Positions 23,972 to 32,766 of a stretch of 64,000 nt of DNA are shown piece by piece (the first letter of the stretch is position 1; each line of letters opens with the position of its first letter). This DNA comes from Oharaeibacter diazotrophicus. Its GTDB lineage: Bacteria; Pseudomonadota; Alphaproteobacteria; Rhizobiales; Pleomorphomonadaceae. The stretch spans positions 1,612,001 through 1,676,000 of the forward strand of contig NZ_SNXY01000006.1 of the NCBI RefSeq assembly GCF_004362745.1, written 5' to 3'. Under the pieces are notes generated by a model, which saw only the letters and a list, made by a program, of their open reading frames with translations, did not search any database and was not told where the DNA came from. Made by a program: the position numbers and the translations under genes.

Positions 23972-25135
23972 ATGGCCACCACAGTCGACCTGACGCGGGC
24001 CTCCCGCGACACCATCTCCTCGCTGCGGACCGCCATCGACCAGTCCGCGGTCGCCAGCCGGCGCATCTCGACCGGCCAGCGCGTCAACGACGCCTTCGAG
24101 GATCCGGCCTCCTTCTTCACCGCCCAGAGCCTGACCAACCAGGCCTCCGAGCTCGATCGCACGCTCGACCAGCTCGGCCAGGGCGTCCAGATCGTCAAGG
24201 CCGCCAGCGAGGGCATCTCGTCGATCGACGAACTGCTCGACGCCGCCAAGGCGGTGGTCAACCGCGCCGGCCAGAGCGACGACGCCTTCGCCCGCGCCGA
24301 TTTCGCCAAGTCGTTCAACGACCTCCTTGACCAGATGGAGGGCGTCGCCAAGGATTCGAGCTACCGCGGCAAGAACCTGCTGCTCGGCGAGGGCCACGAC
24401 CTCAAGCTCTACTTCAGCGACGAGGCCCGCGACGCCATCGTCATCGCCGCCCGCGACCTCTCCGACGTCGGCCGCACCCTCGGCCTCGAGCGGATCGACG
24501 AGGGCACGATCGGCGTCGCCGAGACCAAGCTCGCCCCCGGCGGAACGCCGCTCGCCGCCACCGATCCGGCCGCGAACGCCTCGGACCAGTTCGCGATCGG
24601 CGACACCGTCGAGATCCGCCGCCAGAGCGACGGCGCCCTCCTCTCCAGCGTCACCATCGGTGCGGACACCACGGTCTCCTCGCTGGCGTCGTCGCTCTCG
24701 AACGCCGACGCGGGCGTGCGAGCCAGCTACGGCGCCGACGGCGTACTACGGATCGAGGCGGCGGTCGGCGTCACCATCGACGGCGGCGTCGCCGGCGGAT
24801 CCTTCGACGGCACCAGCATCGACGCGACGCCGTCGGGCTGGTTCGACGCCGACGCCACCACGGCCGAGGCCGAGGGCGTTCAGTCCGCGCGCGACACCCT
24901 GCGGCTGATCTCGGTCGCCTTCGGCACCAACCTGACCATGTTGCAGAACCGCGAGACCTTCATGAAGGAATTCTCCGGTACGCTGGTCACCGGCGCCGAG
25001 ACGACGATCGGCGCCGACCTGAACGAGGAAGGCGCCAATCTGCTGGCGTTGCAGATCCGCCAGCAGTTCTCGTCGAGCGCGCTGTCCTTCGCCAACGAGG
25101 CCGATCAGGGCGTCCTGCGCCTGCTCGGCGGCTGA
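23972..25135 (+). CDS. Flagellin 3, divergent, with about 100-residue central insert
   Basis: 387 residues. Ends are flagellin-like (RISTGQRVNDAFEDP, SSYRGKNLLLG; C-terminal NEEGANLLALQIRQQFSSSAL). The start lacks the GVR-NL motif. The centre carries an extra domain of about 100 residues (AIGDTVEIRRQSDG to VGVTIDGGVAGGSFDG) resembling inserts of hook-associated proteins. It shares a transcript with flbT and flaF (17-nt gap), unlike flagellins 1 and 2. It may be a minor filament-base or accessory flagellin. Confidence 0.88.
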   Translation: MATTVDLTRASRDTISSLRTAIDQSAVASRRISTGQRVNDAFEDPASFFTAQSLTNQASELDRTLDQLGQGVQIVKAASEGISSIDELLDAAKAVVNRAGQSDDAFARADFAKSFNDLLDQMEGVAKDSSYRGKNLLLGEGHDLKLYFSDEARDAIVIAARDLSDVGRTLGLERIDEGTIGVAETKLAPGGTPLAATDPAANASDQFAIGDTVEIRRQSDGALLSSVTIGADTTVSSLASSLSNADAGVRASYGADGVLRIEAAVGVTIDGGVAGGSFDGTSIDATPSGWFDADATTAEAEGVQSARDTLRLISVAFGTNLTMLQNRETFMKEFSGTLVTGAETTIGADLNEEGANLLALQIRQQFSSSALSFANEADQGVLRLLGG

Positions 25136-25152
25136 CCGGAGGAGGACGCACC

Positions 25153-25590
25153 GTGGCCCTCAAGGTCGAACTGAAGCCGGGTGAGCGCATCATCATCGGC
25201 GATTCGGTCATCACCAACGACAATCAGCGGACCCGTCTGTTCATCGAAGGGTCCGCGCCGATCCTGCGCGAGAAGGACATCCTCACGCCGCGCACCGCGG
25301 ACAGCCCCGCCAAGCGAATCTACTTGGCGGTCCAGCTGATGTACCTCGCGAAAGAAGTCGGGAAGTTCCAGGACGATTACTTTGCTCTGGTGCGCGACAT
25401 CCTGGAGGCCGCGCCGAGCGCGTTACCTTACATAACGCGTATAAGTAACCACATATTAAGTGGCGCCTTGTACAAAGCGTTAAAGGAAGCACGCGGTCTC
25501 ATCGAGTACGAGCGGAAGCTGATCAGCCATGTACAATCACGGGGCGCAGGCCTACCAGCGGACGCAGCAGACGACGGCCAATCCCCGTGA
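25153..25590 (+). CDS. flbT: Flagellar biosynthesis repressor FlbT
   Basis: 145 residues from a GTG with GGAGGA upstream. Family motifs: ALKVELKPGERIIIGD, the DILTP-PAKRIYLAVQLMYL region. FlbT acts after transcription on flagellin mRNA (destabilising it in Caulobacter until the hook is done). Codons for residues about 91-112 are strikingly AT-rich (three TTA, three ATA, two AGT), unlike every other gene here. The last 62 nt overlap flaF in another frame. Confidence 0.93.
   Translation: MALKVELKPGERIIIGDSVITNDNQRTRLFIEGSAPILREKDILTPRTADSPAKRIYLAVQLMYLAKEVGKFQDDYFALVRDILEAAPSALPYITRISNHILSGALYKALKEARGLIEYERKLISHVQSRGAGLPADAADDGQSP
25421..25490 (+). other. AT-rich rare-codon patch inside flbT
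   Basis: About 70 nt with TTA, ATA and AGT codons clustered, and an imperfect inverted repeat TTACATA/TAAGTAA around ACGCG. The reading frame and FlbT sequence stay intact. Confidence 0.6.
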
Positions 25591-25900
25591 GCTCGAGGCG
25601 TCCCTGCTGATCAAGGCCGCCGCCCGCCTGCAGAGCGTGCGCGACGAGCCCGACGCCTCCCGCGAGGCGCTCGACGAGGCGATCACCTACAATCGCAAGC
25701 TCTGGACCATCCTGGCGACCTCGGCGACGCGGTCCGACAACCCGTTGCCGGCCGCGATCAAGAACAACGTCGCCAACCTCGCCGTCTTCATCTTCAGCCA
25801 TTCGATGCGCATCCTGTCCGAGCCGACCCCGGACCGCATCTCGACGCTGATCAACATCAACGCCAACATCGCGGCCGGCCTGCGCGGTTCCGCCGGCTGA
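25529..25900 (+). CDS. flaF: Flagellar biosynthesis regulator FlaF
   Basis: 123 residues with the standard FlaF start MYNHGAQAYQRTQQTT and PRELEASLLIKAAARLQ. In Caulobacter FlaF is needed for flagellin secretion and works opposite to FlbT. It starts inside flbT (62-nt out-of-frame overlap), suggesting coupled translation. A stable hairpin at 26016-26045 ends the transcript. Confidence 0.93.
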   Translation: MYNHGAQAYQRTQQTTANPRELEASLLIKAAARLQSVRDEPDASREALDEAITYNRKLWTILATSATRSDNPLPAAIKNNVANLAVFIFSHSMRILSEPTPDRISTLININANIAAGLRGSAG

Positions 25901-26015
25901 GGCGGGCGGGCGCGGGCGACGTGGTCGGCGCGGCCGCGGGCGACGCGTGCCGGCTCCCCTCTGCCAATCGACATGCGCGGCCGGACCGCCGACGACGGTT
26001 GCTGAAACGGGCGTG

Positions 26016-26045
26016 ACGCCGTACCGGCAAAAGGCCGGACGGCGT
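26016..26045. terminator. Hairpin between flaF and flgL
   Basis: ACGCCGT and CCGGC pair with GCCGG and ACGGCGT (one bulged A) around AAAAG. It is located between convergent flaF and flgL. There is no clear T-run, so its efficiency is uncertain. Confidence 0.6.
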
Positions 26046-26098
26046 GAAATGTCGGCAGGACTTCCGAGGGGCCGGTCGCTTGACGCCCCGCCCGCTCG

Positions 26099-27628
26099 TC
26101 AGATGAACCGCACCAGCGACAGCTGGCTCAGCATCGAGGTCACCTGGTAGCTCGCCTGCATGCGGTTCTGCAGCGTCAGGATCTGGGCGGCGACCTCTTC
26201 GGGCTTGGCGTCCTCGACACCGTCGAGCATTTCCTGCATCGCGCTCTTGTTGACCTTGAGCCGCTCGGCGGCTTGGGTCGCGACGTTGCCGGCCACCGCG
26301 ATCTCGGCGTGGATGTCGGACGGCGATTCTGCCGTACCGTCGAAGGCGAGGGTCTGGCGGGTGCGCTCCATCAGGGCGCGATAGCGGTCCTCGTCGGTCT
26401 CAACCGTGGCGTCGAAGGTCGACACCGCGGTGACCGCGAGCGACTGCACCAGCAGCCGGAAGCCCTCCTCGTTGGCGCGCGCGCCGTAGGCGACGTCGAT
26501 CGAGGTGTCGACCCGCGCCCGGGCGTCGTTGCGCGGGTGCGTCGCCGGATCGTCGGCGTCGTAGTCCGGATTGTAGCCCTGGTACCACGCCACGGTGTCG
26601 GCGGTGGTGGCGTCGCGCAGGTCCGTGGCGGTCGCCAGCGTGCCGCCGCCCGAGCCCTCGTCGACGCGCTGCGGCACGCCGCCGCCGAAGGTGTCGAAGA
26701 AGGTCTCGGCGGCGCGGATCGCCGAGGCGGCCTTCAGATCCGTCGCGGTGGTCTTGTCGAGGGCGGTGCCGAGCGCGGCCTCGAAGTTGGCGGCGGTGTC
26801 GGCCGCCGTCGCGCCGATGGCGAACCGCCCGTCCGGCGGCGGGTCGGACAACGTCGCCGTCAGCGTGATGCGCGAGGTGGTGCCGTCGGGATTGGTGAGA
26901 TCGAGCGAAATGCTCTCGCCCGAGGCCGGATTGGCCGTGAAGTCGACGTCGACCTGATCGACCGGCGAGCCGGACTGCGTCACCGTCACCGCGGACGAGG
27001 TGCTCTCGGCGTCCGCGATCTCGAACCCGAACTCGTCCGACAGCGGGCTCTGCCGCGTCAGCGACACCGTCGAGCCGGCGCTGCCGAGCTCGAGACGGCC
27101 GCGCCCGCCGGTGCCGAGGTCGGCGGTCAGGCGCTCCTGGATCACCTGGGACAGCCCGGCCTTGGCGCCGTCGCCGTAGAGCATGGTGCTGACCGACACC
27201 ACCGGCTTGGTGTCCGACGAGCGGCCGGCGAACAGGAAGCGGCCGTCCGCCTCCGAGTTGAGCAGGCCGACCACTTCGTCGAGGCCGATCGCGGCCGACT
27301 TCTGCGCGTCGGTCTTGCCGTCGAGCCGGACCTCGTAGGCGTTGGGGTCGAGGGTGGCGCGGATGTCGGTCGGCACCTCCGAGAGCCGGGTCATGGTGGA
27401 ATCGAGCAGTTTGAAGCGCAGCGACAACAGGTCGGTCGTGCTCTGGTAGGTCTCGATCGCCGTGACCTTGGTGCGGAACGACACCGACAGCGTGCGGTCG
27501 GTGCCGAGCCCGCCGTAGGTGTCGGCCTTCTGGCCGGTGCCGAGCTGGCGCTGCAGGTCCTCGAGCTGCGTGCGCATGGTCGATAGCGTCTGCGTCGCCG
27601 GGTTGCGGCTGATCGAACCGATCGACAT
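26099..27628 (-). CDS. flgL: Flagellar hook-filament junction protein FlgL
   Basis: 509 residues, longer than the roughly 300-350 usual for FlgL. Flagellin-like ends: SRNPATQTLSTMRTQLEDLQRQLGTGQK at the start and ILTLQNRMQASYQVTSMLSQLSLVRFI at the end. The extra length is in the centre (about residues 150-370), with beta-rich segments such as VDVDFTANPASGESISLDL. Last gene of flgE-flgK-flgL, 83 nt after flgK. Confidence 0.85.
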   Translation of the reverse strand: MSIGSISRNPATQTLSTMRTQLEDLQRQLGTGQKADTYGGLGTDRTLSVSFRTKVTAIETYQSTTDLLSLRFKLLDSTMTRLSEVPTDIRATLDPNAYEVRLDGKTDAQKSAAIGLDEVVGLLNSEADGRFLFAGRSSDTKPVVSVSTMLYGDGAKAGLSQVIQERLTADLGTGGRGRLELGSAGSTVSLTRQSPLSDEFGFEIADAESTSSAVTVTQSGSPVDQVDVDFTANPASGESISLDLTNPDGTTSRITLTATLSDPPPDGRFAIGATAADTAANFEAALGTALDKTTATDLKAASAIRAAETFFDTFGGGVPQRVDEGSGGGTLATATDLRDATTADTVAWYQGYNPDYDADDPATHPRNDARARVDTSIDVAYGARANEEGFRLLVQSLAVTAVSTFDATVETDEDRYRALMERTRQTLAFDGTAESPSDIHAEIAVAGNVATQAAERLKVNKSAMQEMLDGVEDAKPEEVAAQILTLQNRMQASYQVTSMLSQLSLVRFI

Positions 27629-27711
27629 CGCGGGTCACACCTCTCGTTGCACCGGGCCCGCGGGCGCCGGACGGGTCCGGGCCGCGCGGGGCGGCGGCCG
27701 CCCGGCCGCCG

Positions 27712-29565
27712 TCAGAACGCGTCCATCAGCGCCTGCATCATCTCGCGGGCGACGGTCATCACCCGGGCATTGGCCTGATAGGCGTTCTGCAATTCGATGA
27801 GGTTGGCGAGTTCGGTATCGAGGTCCACCTTGCGACTGTCGTCGTAGCGGGCCTCGAGGTTGGCGGTGACGATGCCCTGGCCGTCCGCGAGGTTCTGCGC
27901 GGCCTCCGCGTTGGCGCCCTGGGTCGTCACCACCTGCTTCATGTAGGCTTCGAGCGTGCCGTGGAACGGCGCCGAGGCGGTGCCGATGCCGACGCTCGGG
28001 TCGAAGTGCACCTGGGTCTCGGTCAGCGCCTTCAGCATGGCGCGCGGACGGGTGTCGTCGTTGGGCTGGGTCGTGGTGTCGTAGAGCACCAGCGAGGCCG
28101 GATCGCCCGTCACCTTCGGATTGACCACGATGCGCGAGGCGAAGCCCGCGGTGGTGCGCGTCGTCCCGCTCAGGCCGGTGAAGGCGCCGCCGCCCGCCGA
28201 ATCGACGAACAGCGGCAGCGCCGCGCCGTCCTGGAGGCCGTCGGCGGTGATCGAGGCGGTCAGGCCGTCGACGTCGATCGAGCCGGACGGGCCGTCGTCG
28301 ACGATCCGCACCACGTCCGCGCCCTGGTCGGAGACGCCGAAGCCCGGCAGCGCCGCGGCGATCTGGTCGGCGATGCTGCCGCTGGCGCCGGAGAGGTCGA
28401 TGCCGACCACCGTGTCGTTCGGATCCGGGGTGAAGTCGTCGCCGAGCGTCGCCGTGCCGTCGTGGCCGACGAAGCTCACCGTGTGCGAGCCCGAGCCGTC
28501 GGTGTACTTCAGCGTGACGACGTTGCCCTGCGTGAAGCCGGAGAGGTCGATGTCGTAGCCGGCCGCGCCGCCGCCGTCGGTCGCCGCGGTGCCCGAGACC
28601 GCATTGTTGCCGACGGCGGTCGCCATCCGGGCGGCGAGTTCGTCCAGCTGCGACTGCACCTGCGGCAGCGTGGTGTCGCGCAGTTCGAGCCACGCCGCGA
28701 TCTTGCCGGAGCGGAACACGCCGTCGGCGACGACGTCGCGCCCTTCGCCCGAGCCGCTGACCACCGTGATGGTGCCGACGCCGCGCTCGGCTCGGATGGT
28801 CGAATAGGCGTCGTCGGCGCCGATCACGCCGTGTTCGTCGAAGCCGAACTGCACCGCCGCCTCGTCGTAGAGCATCGAGCCGTCGGCGGCGTAGATGGCG
28901 ACGGAGCCGTAGGCCTGATCCTGGACGCGGATGTCGATCAGTTGCGACAGCTGGTCGATCGCGGCGTCGCGCTGGTCCTCGAGCGCGGCCGTACTGTTGT
29001 CGCCCGAGCCGAGGCTGACGATCTGCTTGTCGATGCCGGCGATCTGGGTCAACAGCGAGTTGACCTCCTTGACCGCGCCGCCGATCGCGGTCTCCGCCTC
29101 CTGGCGCAGGCCTTGGACGTCGCTCGACAACGTGCGCAGCCGCGTCGCCAGGGCGTCGCTCGCGGAGGCGACCTGGAGGCGCTGGGCACCGTTCTCCGGC
29201 GAGGTCGCCAGCGTCTCGAGGGCGGAGGTGAACTTGGTGAACAGGCTGTCGAGCGAGTTGGAATCGCCCGGACCGCCGAACAGGGAATCGAGCCGGTCGA
29301 GCGTCTCGGCGCGCGTCTGCGCGTAGGCGGAGTTGCCGTTGGCCGACCGCCACTGCCGTTGGACCTGGACGTTGAGTTCGCGCTCGACCTTGCCGGCGGT
29401 GGTGCCGAACACGGTGTCGCCGGCCACCAGCGCCGTGGTCGACAGCGACTGCCGGCTGTAGCCCGTCGCGCCGGCGTTGGCGACGTTGTTGGAGGCGACC
29501 TCCATCTGGCGCTGATTGGTCTTCAGCGCCGACAGGGCGATGTTGAGGGAGGTGCCTATGCCCAT
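27712..29565 (-). CDS. flgK: Flagellar hook-associated protein FlgK
   Basis: 617 residues. Starts MGIGTSLNIALSALKTNQRQMEVASNNVANAGATGYSRQ, the rod/hook-type N-terminal helix. It ends LANLIELQNAYQANARVM and MMQALMDAF. The middle is the variable surface domain. It forms the first junction ring above the hook and is carried by FlgN. It lies 71 nt after flgE, likely in the same sigma-54 transcript. Confidence 0.94.
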   Translation of the reverse strand: MGIGTSLNIALSALKTNQRQMEVASNNVANAGATGYSRQSLSTTALVAGDTVFGTTAGKVERELNVQVQRQWRSANGNSAYAQTRAETLDRLDSLFGGPGDSNSLDSLFTKFTSALETLATSPENGAQRLQVASASDALATRLRTLSSDVQGLRQEAETAIGGAVKEVNSLLTQIAGIDKQIVSLGSGDNSTAALEDQRDAAIDQLSQLIDIRVQDQAYGSVAIYAADGSMLYDEAAVQFGFDEHGVIGADDAYSTIRAERGVGTITVVSGSGEGRDVVADGVFRSGKIAAWLELRDTTLPQVQSQLDELAARMATAVGNNAVSGTAATDGGGAAGYDIDLSGFTQGNVVTLKYTDGSGSHTVSFVGHDGTATLGDDFTPDPNDTVVGIDLSGASGSIADQIAAALPGFGVSDQGADVVRIVDDGPSGSIDVDGLTASITADGLQDGAALPLFVDSAGGGAFTGLSGTTRTTAGFASRIVVNPKVTGDPASLVLYDTTTQPNDDTRPRAMLKALTETQVHFDPSVGIGTASAPFHGTLEAYMKQVVTTQGANAEAAQNLADGQGIVTANLEARYDDSRKVDLDTELANLIELQNAYQANARVMTVAREMMQALMDAF

Positions 29566-29636
29566 CGTGGCCGAGCCCGGTGGGAGAAACGCGAAGCGGG
29601 ACGCCGGTCAGCCCGGCGCCCCGCCCTGACGAGAGA

Positions 29637-31031
29637 TCAGCGGATGATGTTGAGGACGTCGCTCATCATCTGGTCGGCGGTGCTGATGACCTTGGAGTTG
29701 GCCGAGAACGCCTGCTGCGTCACGATCAGCTTGGTGAACTCCTCGCTGATGTCGACGTTCGAGTTCTCCAGCGACGCGCCGATGATGTTGCCGGACGCGT
29801 TGCTGACCGCCGGTCCGCTGTCGCGGGTCTCGGCGTAGGCGCCGCCGTCGAGCGGCTTCAGCGCCGAGGCGCCCTGGAAGCTCACCAGCGGGATCTGGAA
29901 CAGGTCCACCGTCTTGCCGTTGGAGTAGTTCGCCACCACGCGGCCGCCGTCGGTGATCGAGACGTCCTGGAAGTTGCCGGCGGGCAGGCCGTCCTGGGTC
30001 AGCTGGCGCACGTTGGCCTGCTGGCTGGCGTCGGCATACTGGGTCAGGCCGTCGCCGAAGGAGATCGTGATGCCGCTCAGCGTCTTGCCGCCGATCTCGA
30101 GATCGCTGGCGAGTTCGAGGTTGGCGACGTCCTCCACCACCTTGCCGTCGGAGTCGAAGGTGAATTCGGGGCCGGCGCCGCCCGAGTTGATCTGGGTCCA
30201 CATGACGTCGCCGGTGGCGGCGGTGTTCGGATCGGAGGCTTCGTTCTGGTAGTAGAGCTGCCACTCGTTGTCCGCGGTCTTGGCCCAGCGCAGCTGGACG
30301 TTGACCGCGTTGCCGAGCGAATCGTAGCCGGTGACCGCGCCGCCGGAGATCGAGTTGTTGAGGAACTCCTCGTTGAGTTCGTCGGTGACCTCGCCGGTCG
30401 CCGGCGGGCCGGTGCGGCCGCCCGAGGTGGTCCACATGTTCTCGTCGGTGATCGAGGTGTCGGTGTTGGTCTCGGAGAACTTGGTCTTCGGCTCGGTCGG
30501 CAGGTTGAGGCGGTAGTTGATCGTCGTGCTCGCCTCGGCCTCGACCGGCGACTTGTCGATCTGGATGACGCCCGGGGTGTCGCCGACCGGGTTGTTGGTG
30601 GCCGGATCGATCGCGAGACCCGCCAGGAAATAGCCGGCGCCGTTGACGAGGTAGCCTTCCTTGTTGATCTGGAAGTCGCCGCGGCGGGTGTAGGCCATGC
30701 TGGTCTCGAACGTGCTCGCGCCGTTCGCCTCGCCGGACTTCTGCAGCACCGAGAAGAAGCCGTCGCCCTTGATGCCGAGGAAGGTCTCGACCGAGTTGCC
30801 CTCGATCGCGCCCTGCACCGTCACCGTCGAGCGCGAGCTCGCCCGGACGTTGCCCGCCGCCAGCTGGGTGATGCGCGCCGTACCGGCTCCGACGAGGTCG
30901 GTGAAGCTGGTGTCCGTGCGCTTGTAGCCCGTCGTCTGCGAGTTGGCGATGTTGCCGGAGATGTTCTCGAGCGCGAACGACTGCGCATTGAGACCACCGA
31001 CCGACTTGTTCAATGCGGAGAGAATGCCCAC
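29637..31031 (-). CDS. flgE: Flagellar hook protein FlgE
   Basis: 464 residues from GTG 31031 with GGAG 9 nt upstream. Motifs: MGILSALNKSVGGLNAQS, NISGNIANSQTTGYKRTDTSF, the FlgE beta domain (GDGFFSVLQKSG, YTRRGDFQINKEGYLVNGAGYFL) and the C-terminal TQQAFSANSKVISTADQMM. It polymerises into the hook. It is first in flgE-flgK-flgL, with a sigma-54 promoter 64 nt upstream. Confidence 0.96.
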   Translation of the reverse strand: MGILSALNKSVGGLNAQSFALENISGNIANSQTTGYKRTDTSFTDLVGAGTARITQLAAGNVRASSRSTVTVQGAIEGNSVETFLGIKGDGFFSVLQKSGEANGASTFETSMAYTRRGDFQINKEGYLVNGAGYFLAGLAIDPATNNPVGDTPGVIQIDKSPVEAEASTTINYRLNLPTEPKTKFSETNTDTSITDENMWTTSGGRTGPPATGEVTDELNEEFLNNSISGGAVTGYDSLGNAVNVQLRWAKTADNEWQLYYQNEASDPNTAATGDVMWTQINSGGAGPEFTFDSDGKVVEDVANLELASDLEIGGKTLSGITISFGDGLTQYADASQQANVRQLTQDGLPAGNFQDVSITDGGRVVANYSNGKTVDLFQIPLVSFQGASALKPLDGGAYAETRDSGPAVSNASGNIIGASLENSNVDISEEFTKLIVTQQAFSANSKVISTADQMMSDVLNIIR

Positions 31032-31094
31032 GGCGTCTTGCTCCTTCGATCCCCAGGCGTCGTGGCCCGCGAGGGGCCCTCGGGAAGAAGGATG

Positions 31095-31109
31095 GCAAGC
31101 GACATGCCA
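31095..31109 (-). promoter_or_regulatory. Sigma-54 promoter for flgE-flgK-flgL
   Basis: Minus strand TGGCATGTCGCTTGC: GG-N10-GC spacing with TTGC at -12. It is 64 nt before the flgE start. Confidence 0.72.
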
Positions 31110-31153
31110 GGGCGAAGGGCGCGTACTTTCAAGGCTCTACGGGTCGTACACCC

Positions 31154-31168
31154 TTAAGCAGAAGTTAA
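31154..31168 (-). promoter_or_regulatory. CtrA-type box upstream of flgE
   Basis: TTAA-GCAGAAG-TTAA (7-nt spacer) between the palindrome at 31191 and the sigma-54 promoter at 31095. Confidence 0.45.
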
Positions 31169-31190
31169 TCCGGCGGTCGGATCTACCGGA

Positions 31191-31209
31191 CCCGGCAAAT
31201 CCTGCCGGG
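31191..31209. promoter_or_regulatory. FlbD (ftr)-like palindrome upstream of flgE
   Basis: CCCGGCA-AATCC-TGCCGGG: perfect 7-bp arms, with the same AATCC core as at 8179. Centred 98 bp upstream of the flgE sigma-54 promoter, overlapping the end of the upstream intergenic space. Confidence 0.6.
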
Positions 31210-31220
31210 CCGATCCGTCG

Positions 31221-32663
31221 TCATGGTCCGGGAGGGGCCCCGCCCCCGCGGCGGCCGAAGACGTGCAGGGTGCCGCCCGCGACCACGTAGATCCGGCCGT
31301 CGGAAACGATCGGAACCGTCCCGGCTCCCGGCAGCGTCCACTGGAAGCGGACGTTGCCGGGCGGCTCCAGGACCACGAGCCGATCGGGCCCCCGGCCCCC
31401 GCCCGCGGTCTTCACGTCGTCCAGCGAGGCGACCAGGAAGCCGTTGGCGCCGGTCAGGTCGCTCGCGCGCCCCTGCAGTGGCAGCAGCACGTCCGCCACA
31501 CGCCGGTCCGTGAGGTCGAAGGAGTGGAGATGGAGCTCGCCGTAGTGCCGGGATCCGAGCCTGTCATCCCTGAGCAACGCGTAGGTCCCCGAGCCGAACC
31601 GGGTAGGGAACGACAGGATGCCGTTCCGGCCGGCCGGGAGGACCCTGGCCACCTCGTCCGGGAACGAGGCGAAACGGATCTCGGAGCGCCGCCGCTGCCC
31701 GGAGCGGCGAACGACGTTGTAGGAGATCCGGCCGTCGACGAGCTTCACAGGGGCGGTTCCGGGATGACTGCCGATCTCCGAGCCGTCCTCCGGCGACAAC
31801 CAGTGGATCCGCCCGTTCGCGACCGCCACGACACGGTCGGCATCGACGGCGACGCCGCCCGGCGACGGGATCGCAGCGACGTCCGCGTTCACCCAAGCGA
31901 TCGAAAGGTCCGACGCATGCAGCGCGAACAGGCCACGGCGGGTCTGAACGTAGAGGATCCCGTCCGCCAGCACTGGATGGAAGCGTGCGCTCCACGGCGC
32001 TCCGAGAGCGCGCCGCCCGAGGACTCGCCCGGTGCGATGGTCGAGGGCCGTGACCGTCCCGTCGCCCGACACCGTGAGGATCCTGCCGTCATGGGCGATC
32101 GGCGCCGAGCGGGCGCCGACGTCCGCCGTCCAAGACCGTTGTTCCGGCAGGAGGCCGATCGACCGGACCTGCCCCGCGGCCGTCGTCAGGTAGATACGGC
32201 CGTCGTAGCGGACCGGGCCGAAGGCGACATCGCCCACGGGGATTGTCCGGACGAGGCCGAGATGGGCGACCGTGTCTGCGTCGAAGTCGCGATCTTGGGT
32301 GACGTTCGACCGCGCGCCGTCCCGGAACGGCTGCGGCCAGTTGTAGGTGACGACGTAGGACCACTGATCGAACGCGGCCGTCGCCTTGCCGATCACCATG
32401 ACCAGATGGGCACCGGTGCCGAGATCGGGGTCGAGCTGGATCGTCCCGTCGGCGAATCCGCCGCCCGAAACCGGGAACATCCCGACGCGCGTCCCGTCGA
32501 TGTAGACGTCGGCGAGGGTCTCCCGCTCAGAGAAGCCGGCGGCCGAGACCGTTATACTCCCGCCGGGGATCTGATTGACCGGGTCGATACTCAGCCGCGG
32601 GCTTGCGAGGGCGCCGGAACTCGGGAATATTGCGAGGGCCACCAGGACGGCTGGGAGTTTCAT
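31221..32663 (-). CDS. Secreted PQQ-like beta-propeller protein
   Basis: 480 residues from ATG 32663, which has GGGAG 8 nt upstream. Signal peptide (MKLPAVLVALAIF, cut near SGALAS). An Ig-like N-terminal module (INQ-like, IPGGSITVSAAGFSERE) is followed by repeated YDGRIYL, HDGRILTVSGDGTVTALD and DGRIYVVAGGTLHVFG units typical of PQQ-like propeller blades. Catalytic PQQ-ligand residues cannot be identified, so it may be structural (BamB-like). It lies between the flgE promoter and the MoxR gene; no link to motility is shown. Confidence 0.7.
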   Translation of the reverse strand: MKLPAVLVALAIFPSSGALASPRLSIDPVNQIPGGSITVSAAGFSERETLADVYIDGTRVGMFPVSGGGFADGTIQLDPDLGTGAHLVMVIGKATAAFDQWSYVVTYNWPQPFRDGARSNVTQDRDFDADTVAHLGLVRTIPVGDVAFGPVRYDGRIYLTTAAGQVRSIGLLPEQRSWTADVGARSAPIAHDGRILTVSGDGTVTALDHRTGRVLGRRALGAPWSARFHPVLADGILYVQTRRGLFALHASDLSIAWVNADVAAIPSPGGVAVDADRVVAVANGRIHWLSPEDGSEIGSHPGTAPVKLVDGRISYNVVRRSGQRRRSEIRFASFPDEVARVLPAGRNGILSFPTRFGSGTYALLRDDRLGSRHYGELHLHSFDLTDRRVADVLLPLQGRASDLTGANGFLVASLDDVKTAGGGRGPDRLVVLEPPGNVRFQWTLPGAGTVPIVSDGRIYVVAGGTLHVFGRRGGGAPPGP

Positions 32664-32766
32664 CCGCGAGGCTCCCACATGAGCGATTGCGTGACGCACC
32701 GGCGGAAACGGCAAGGTCGGCGCAACCTTCGGCAGAAGCTACACCACACCGAACCAGGACTCGCAA

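Noticed and set aside
25423-25495. Frameshift or foreign insertion in flbT because of the AT-rich patch
   Set aside because: The reading frame and FlbT family sequence continue unbroken through the patch.
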